In this document: positions 32,521 through 34,944 of the stretch, in pieces | Numbering within the stretch: the first letter of the stretch is position 1 | Layout of the letters: every line of letters starts with the position of its first letter | Source of the DNA: Candidatus Omnitrophota bacterium | GTDB taxonomy: Bacteria; Ratteibacteria; UBA8468; B48-G9; DTJG01 | NCBI GenBank assembly: GCA_023819255.1 | Contig: JAMWBU010000009.1 | Coordinates: 1 to 34,944, forward strand | Length of the DNA stretch: 34,944 bases | Reading direction: 5' to 3' | Program-made: the position numbers and the translations under genes | Notes under the pieces: generated by a model | The model's input: only the letters and a program-made list of their open reading frames with translations | What the model was told of the DNA's origin: nothing | Database searches by the model: none

Positions 32521-34443
32521 CTATCCAAGTTTTGAAAGCACATTTTTAATTCCTGCATAAGTGCTGTTTGTCATTATGTATCTATGTTTTATACCCAGTC
32601 TTTCATATACCCTTATTCCCCAGTGCATTTTCAAAAACCAGTATGGCCTTCCTGTATAAATTACAGCAATAACTCTAGGAGCAATAAGTCCTGTTGCTTC
32701 TGCTATGTCAATTTCCCTCATTATTCCCGGGATATAACAGCCATCGTTATGCGTATCAACAGGATTGTCAAGAACTACTGCGGATATTTCTTCATCAAAG
32801 ATTGAATAGTAAAGGCAACTTCCGGCTGCTTCACCTGTGCCATAAAGAACAAAATTTGTGCCCCTGCACTCAGGCGCATTTCTAAAATATTCAACAATGT
32901 ATTTCAGGTCATTCATCCACATCATCGCAGGCGTTATTCCACAGAGAGCGCCAGCCCTGTAAAGGAAGTAATTTCCCTGTTTTATGTCAGCAGCGTTTCT
33001 TCCGCACGCTCTCTGTTCAACAAGTACAAGATTACAATCTTCGGCTGCCTCGCCAATTCTTTCCCTCAGGGTATCCACATTTTCATGATAGTCGCCAGTA
33101 GCAACGATTGTGGTTTTTGTTTCTGGCTTGCGAAAGAACGCCTCAATATAACATTCCATTCCTGAAACCTCTGCTCTGTATCTGCGGAAATTTCTATTTT
33201 CAAAAATCCATTTTCCGATATTGCTTATTTCCATTTTCTCATTACATCTATCAAGCCAGTGGAAGATATTTTTCTTAAGGCACAAAACAGTTTCAGCGCG
33301 TATCTGATTCCATTCCTGTTCATTTTTGGGCAGAAATCTTGTTTTCTGAACTGTGAGTAATTCTGGAAGAAGATTCAGCCTGTTCGGTTCAGGCGATTTT
33401 CCATTGAAAACAGCCAATTCTGGTTCAGGTATGAAATTTTCTTCAAGTTTGACTTCCGGGTGTGGTTCTTGTGCAACATACCTGTCAAACCAGTCATTTA
33501 TTTTTTTTACTGAAGCTTCTGAATAAGCATGTGGGCCTGGATATTCAAAAAGTTCGCATTTGTCTTCGCAGCCATAAAGCTTATAGATTTTTTTTACCCT
33601 GTCATAAAGCGCAAGGTACTCTTCCCTGAAAAATAAGTTGTCATCAGACGCAAAGCAATAAAGAAGCGGTCGGGGCGCAATCAATGCAGAAAATTCACTG
33701 ATATCTCTCTGGAAATTTCCATATGTATACATGCAATCGCAATGCTGAAACATTGTCCTGTATCCTATCGCTGATGAAACAACGCTGATACCCGCGGATG
33801 TCGCAACCGCTTTTATCCTTTCGTCTGCAATTGCGAGAAAATGGCTGTGCGCTCCGCCGCCAGAGATGCCTGTTGATCCAATTCTTTCTGCATCAACTTC
33901 AGGCATTTCGCATAAAACATCAAGAGCCCTGATTGAATTCAGCAATTCTCCGCCTGTCGAAAGATATCCTTTTGAAATCCAATCAAGACACCTTCCGGTA
34001 AAAAGGCCGTGGTGGTCTCCAGTATTTTCGCTCTGTCTTATGGTATCAAAAATAAAACAGGCGTATCCCCTTTTTGCCCACATAACACCATGCCTGTGAT
34101 ACCAGTGTGTTCCAAGTCCTGAATGTCCGCAGGCATAAAGAACGCCGGGCAGTTTTCTTTCAGGCATCGGATCAGGAAGATAAAGATGCCCGCTGCTCCA
34201 GCAATCTGGAAAGATCTGATAGGCAATTTTTCGGACAACAAAGCCAGGTTTTTTTAGTTCCCCCAAAAATTTGATGGAAAGATCGCATTTCTCGAAAGAA
34301 TAAAGTCCGGCAGAAATAAAAAACTCTTTTCTTATCTGCTGCCTTTCTTTTTTCCATCGCTCCAGATTTTTGATATTTTCAAGTGCTTTTTCAGTTATTT
34401 CTTTCGCCTTATCAACATAGTACTGCCACAATGTCTTATTCAT
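32521..34443 (-). CDS. Double alpha/beta-hydrolase esterase (acetyl xylan esterase-like)
   Basis: A 640-residue protein. The N-terminal hydrolase domain (about 60-340) has LYACGHSGLG, a nucleophile elbow GSTGISGGGAHS (Ser194), LIAPRPLLYCFASDDNLF and a late His in PGPHAYSE. A second hydrolase-like domain (about 410-640) has the elbow LYGTGEAAG (from 535), where the Ser is Gly, so it looks catalytically dead. The ATG at 34443 is preferred over the one at 34491, since the predicted promoter lies between them and GGGGCG precedes 34443. No signal peptide. It could remove acyl groups from sugars inside the cell; the substrate is unknown. Confidence 0.8.
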   Translation of the reverse strand: MNKTLWQYYVDKAKEITEKALENIKNLERWKKERQQIRKEFFISAGLYSFEKCDLSIKFLGELKKPGFVVRKIAYQIFPDCWSSGHLYLPDPMPERKLPGVLYACGHSGLGTHWYHRHGVMWAKRGYACFIFDTIRQSENTGDHHGLFTGRCLDWISKGYLSTGGELLNSIRALDVLCEMPEVDAERIGSTGISGGGAHSHFLAIADERIKAVATSAGISVVSSAIGYRTMFQHCDCMYTYGNFQRDISEFSALIAPRPLLYCFASDDNLFFREEYLALYDRVKKIYKLYGCEDKCELFEYPGPHAYSEASVKKINDWFDRYVAQEPHPEVKLEENFIPEPELAVFNGKSPEPNRLNLLPELLTVQKTRFLPKNEQEWNQIRAETVLCLKKNIFHWLDRCNEKMEISNIGKWIFENRNFRRYRAEVSGMECYIEAFFRKPETKTTIVATGDYHENVDTLRERIGEAAEDCNLVLVEQRACGRNAADIKQGNYFLYRAGALCGITPAMMWMNDLKYIVEYFRNAPECRGTNFVLYGTGEAAGSCLYYSIFDEEISAVVLDNPVDTHNDGCYIPGIMREIDIAEATGLIAPRVIAVIYTGRPYWFLKMHWGIRVYERLGIKHRYIMTNSTYAGIKNVLSKLG

Positions 34444-34474
34444 TTTTGCGCCCCGCAGTTTTGATTTTTGAGAT

Positions 34475-34501
34475 TTTATAATCATTTGCATGTTGTGTCA
34501 A
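34475..34501 (-). promoter_or_regulatory. Predicted esterase promoter
   Basis: On the minus strand TTGACA (34501-34496) is followed after 15 bases by TATAAA (34480-34475). The start would be near 34468, upstream of the ATG at 34443 but downstream of the alternative ATG at 34491, which supports the shorter protein. The spacer is short. Confidence 0.4.
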
Positions 34502-34523
34502 AAATATAATGCGCAAAATTCAG

Positions 34524-34532
34524 TGATATAAT
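34524..34532 (+). promoter_or_regulatory. Extended -10 promoter of the SGNH-type esterase gene
   Basis: TGA-TATAAT, a perfect extended -10, lies about 50 bases before the ATG at 34583. The leader ends with AAAAAAGGAG. No clear -35 is seen. Confidence 0.45.
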
Positions 34533-34582
34533 TACTGGTGGAATTATGCTTAGGCCAACCGGCATAAAAAAGGAGCAGTATT

Positions 34583-34944
34583 ATGATTGACCCAAAATTT
34601 TTGCATGGAGTAATACCTCAAACGCATTCTCGTTTTACAGAAAAACAGTTAGCCGTTTATGAAAAATATGGACAAGCCACAAGAATTCGGACAGGTTGTT
34701 TATCAGGTGTTTGCATCGCAATGAAAACAGATTCACAGGATTTAGAAGCGGAACTTGCACTGAAAGGCAGGGCAAGGAACTATCTCGGGCTTGAGCTTGA
34801 GGTTGACGGCACAATTGTTAAATCAATCAGAATAAAAGATTTGATGCCTGAAATGGAAAAATTCAGGATAAAGATTTTCCGGTTCCCTGATAAGAAGGAA
34901 AGAAAAATAAAATTGCATCTTCCTGTTTCTGTCGAAATTGAGGT
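34583..34944 (+). CDS. SGNH/GDSL-type esterase, N-terminal domain (partial at right edge)
   Basis: The frame is open to the window end (about 120 residues). After AAAAAAGGAG the ATG starts a beta-sandwich domain with FTEKQLAVYEKYGQATRIRTG, CIAMKTDSQDLEAELAL and LGLELEVDGTIV. This resembles the jelly-roll N-terminal domain that precedes GDSL/SGNH hydrolases of the GxDLY type and CE2-like esterases. The catalytic domain lies beyond the window. It is divergent from the double-hydrolase esterase gene, so the pair may be a carbohydrate-deacylation locus. No signal peptide. Confidence 0.65.
   Translation, partial: MIDPKFLHGVIPQTHSRFTEKQLAVYEKYGQATRIRTGCLSGVCIAMKTDSQDLEAELALKGRARNYLGLELEVDGTIVKSIRIKDLMPEMEKFRIKIFRFPDKKERKIKLHLPVSVEIE

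Noticed and set aside
1..34944. Search for CRISPR arrays, IS ends, tRNA or rRNA genes
   Set aside because: Reading by eye found no repeated spacers, transposase genes, cloverleaf-like segments or rRNA-like stretches.

Overview
The window is bacterial, AT-rich and gene-dense. It has no tRNA, rRNA, CRISPR array or insertion sequence that I can recognise, and no gene-free stretch above 300 bases; the longest gap is about 195 bases at 6232-6426. The exported DUF1549/DUF1553, DUF1501 and pre-peptidase C-terminal (PPC) proteins are a hallmark of Planctomycetes and relatives. Together with many carbohydrate-active enzymes and a V-type ATPase, they suggest an uncultured member of the PVC group or a neighbouring candidate phylum. 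That placement is inference from gene content only.

Layout. (1) 1-3767, plus strand: the 3' part of a GH42-like beta-galactosidase, then a GH20/GH67-like TIM-barrel glycosidase. (2) 6231-3770, minus strand: a three-gene sugar-phosphate operon of an LsrF-type class I aldolase, a ribulose-phosphate 3-epimerase and a dehydrogenase matching the C-terminal half of the fused enzyme RhaEW. (3) 6427-6934: a frameshifted, truncated neutral-ceramidase remnant. (4) 6909-14541: a ten-gene arsenic island, arsR-arsD-acr3-usp-arsA-acr3-like-ylbF-arsM-membrane protein-zinc ribbon, with a promoter and a near-perfect ArsR operator at its left edge. (5) 14581-23310: a complete V-type ATPase operon (H-C-I-K-F-E-A-B-D) followed with no gap by a universal stress protein. 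(6) 29645-23456, minus strand: a planctomycete-type export operon (DUF1549/1553, DUF1501, PPC protein) ending in a two-domain RidA-like protein. (7) 29749-32518, plus strand: a DUF362/ferredoxin protein, a LeuT-type transporter and a 32-residue MetS-like partner missed by normal ORF length cut-offs. (8) 34443-32521, minus strand: a double alpha/beta-hydrolase esterase. (9) 34583 to the end: the start of an SGNH-type esterase.

How the genes work together. The arsenic island encodes sensing (ArsR), chaperoning (ArsD), ATP-driven export (ArsA with Acr3-type carriers) and methylation (ArsM). Its most unusual aspect is that several otherwise unrelated members carry extra Cys-Cys or CxxxC motifs at tails or linkers. 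These are the tail of the YlbF protein, the N-terminus of ArsM, the tail of the zinc-ribbon protein and the linker of the tandem Usp protein. This suggests a thiol-based As(III) hand-off network beyond ArsD. The flanking glycosidases, esterases and sugar-phosphate enzymes fit a polysaccharide-degrading lifestyle. Several promoters in the window share an extended -10 (TGN followed by a TATAAT-like hexamer).
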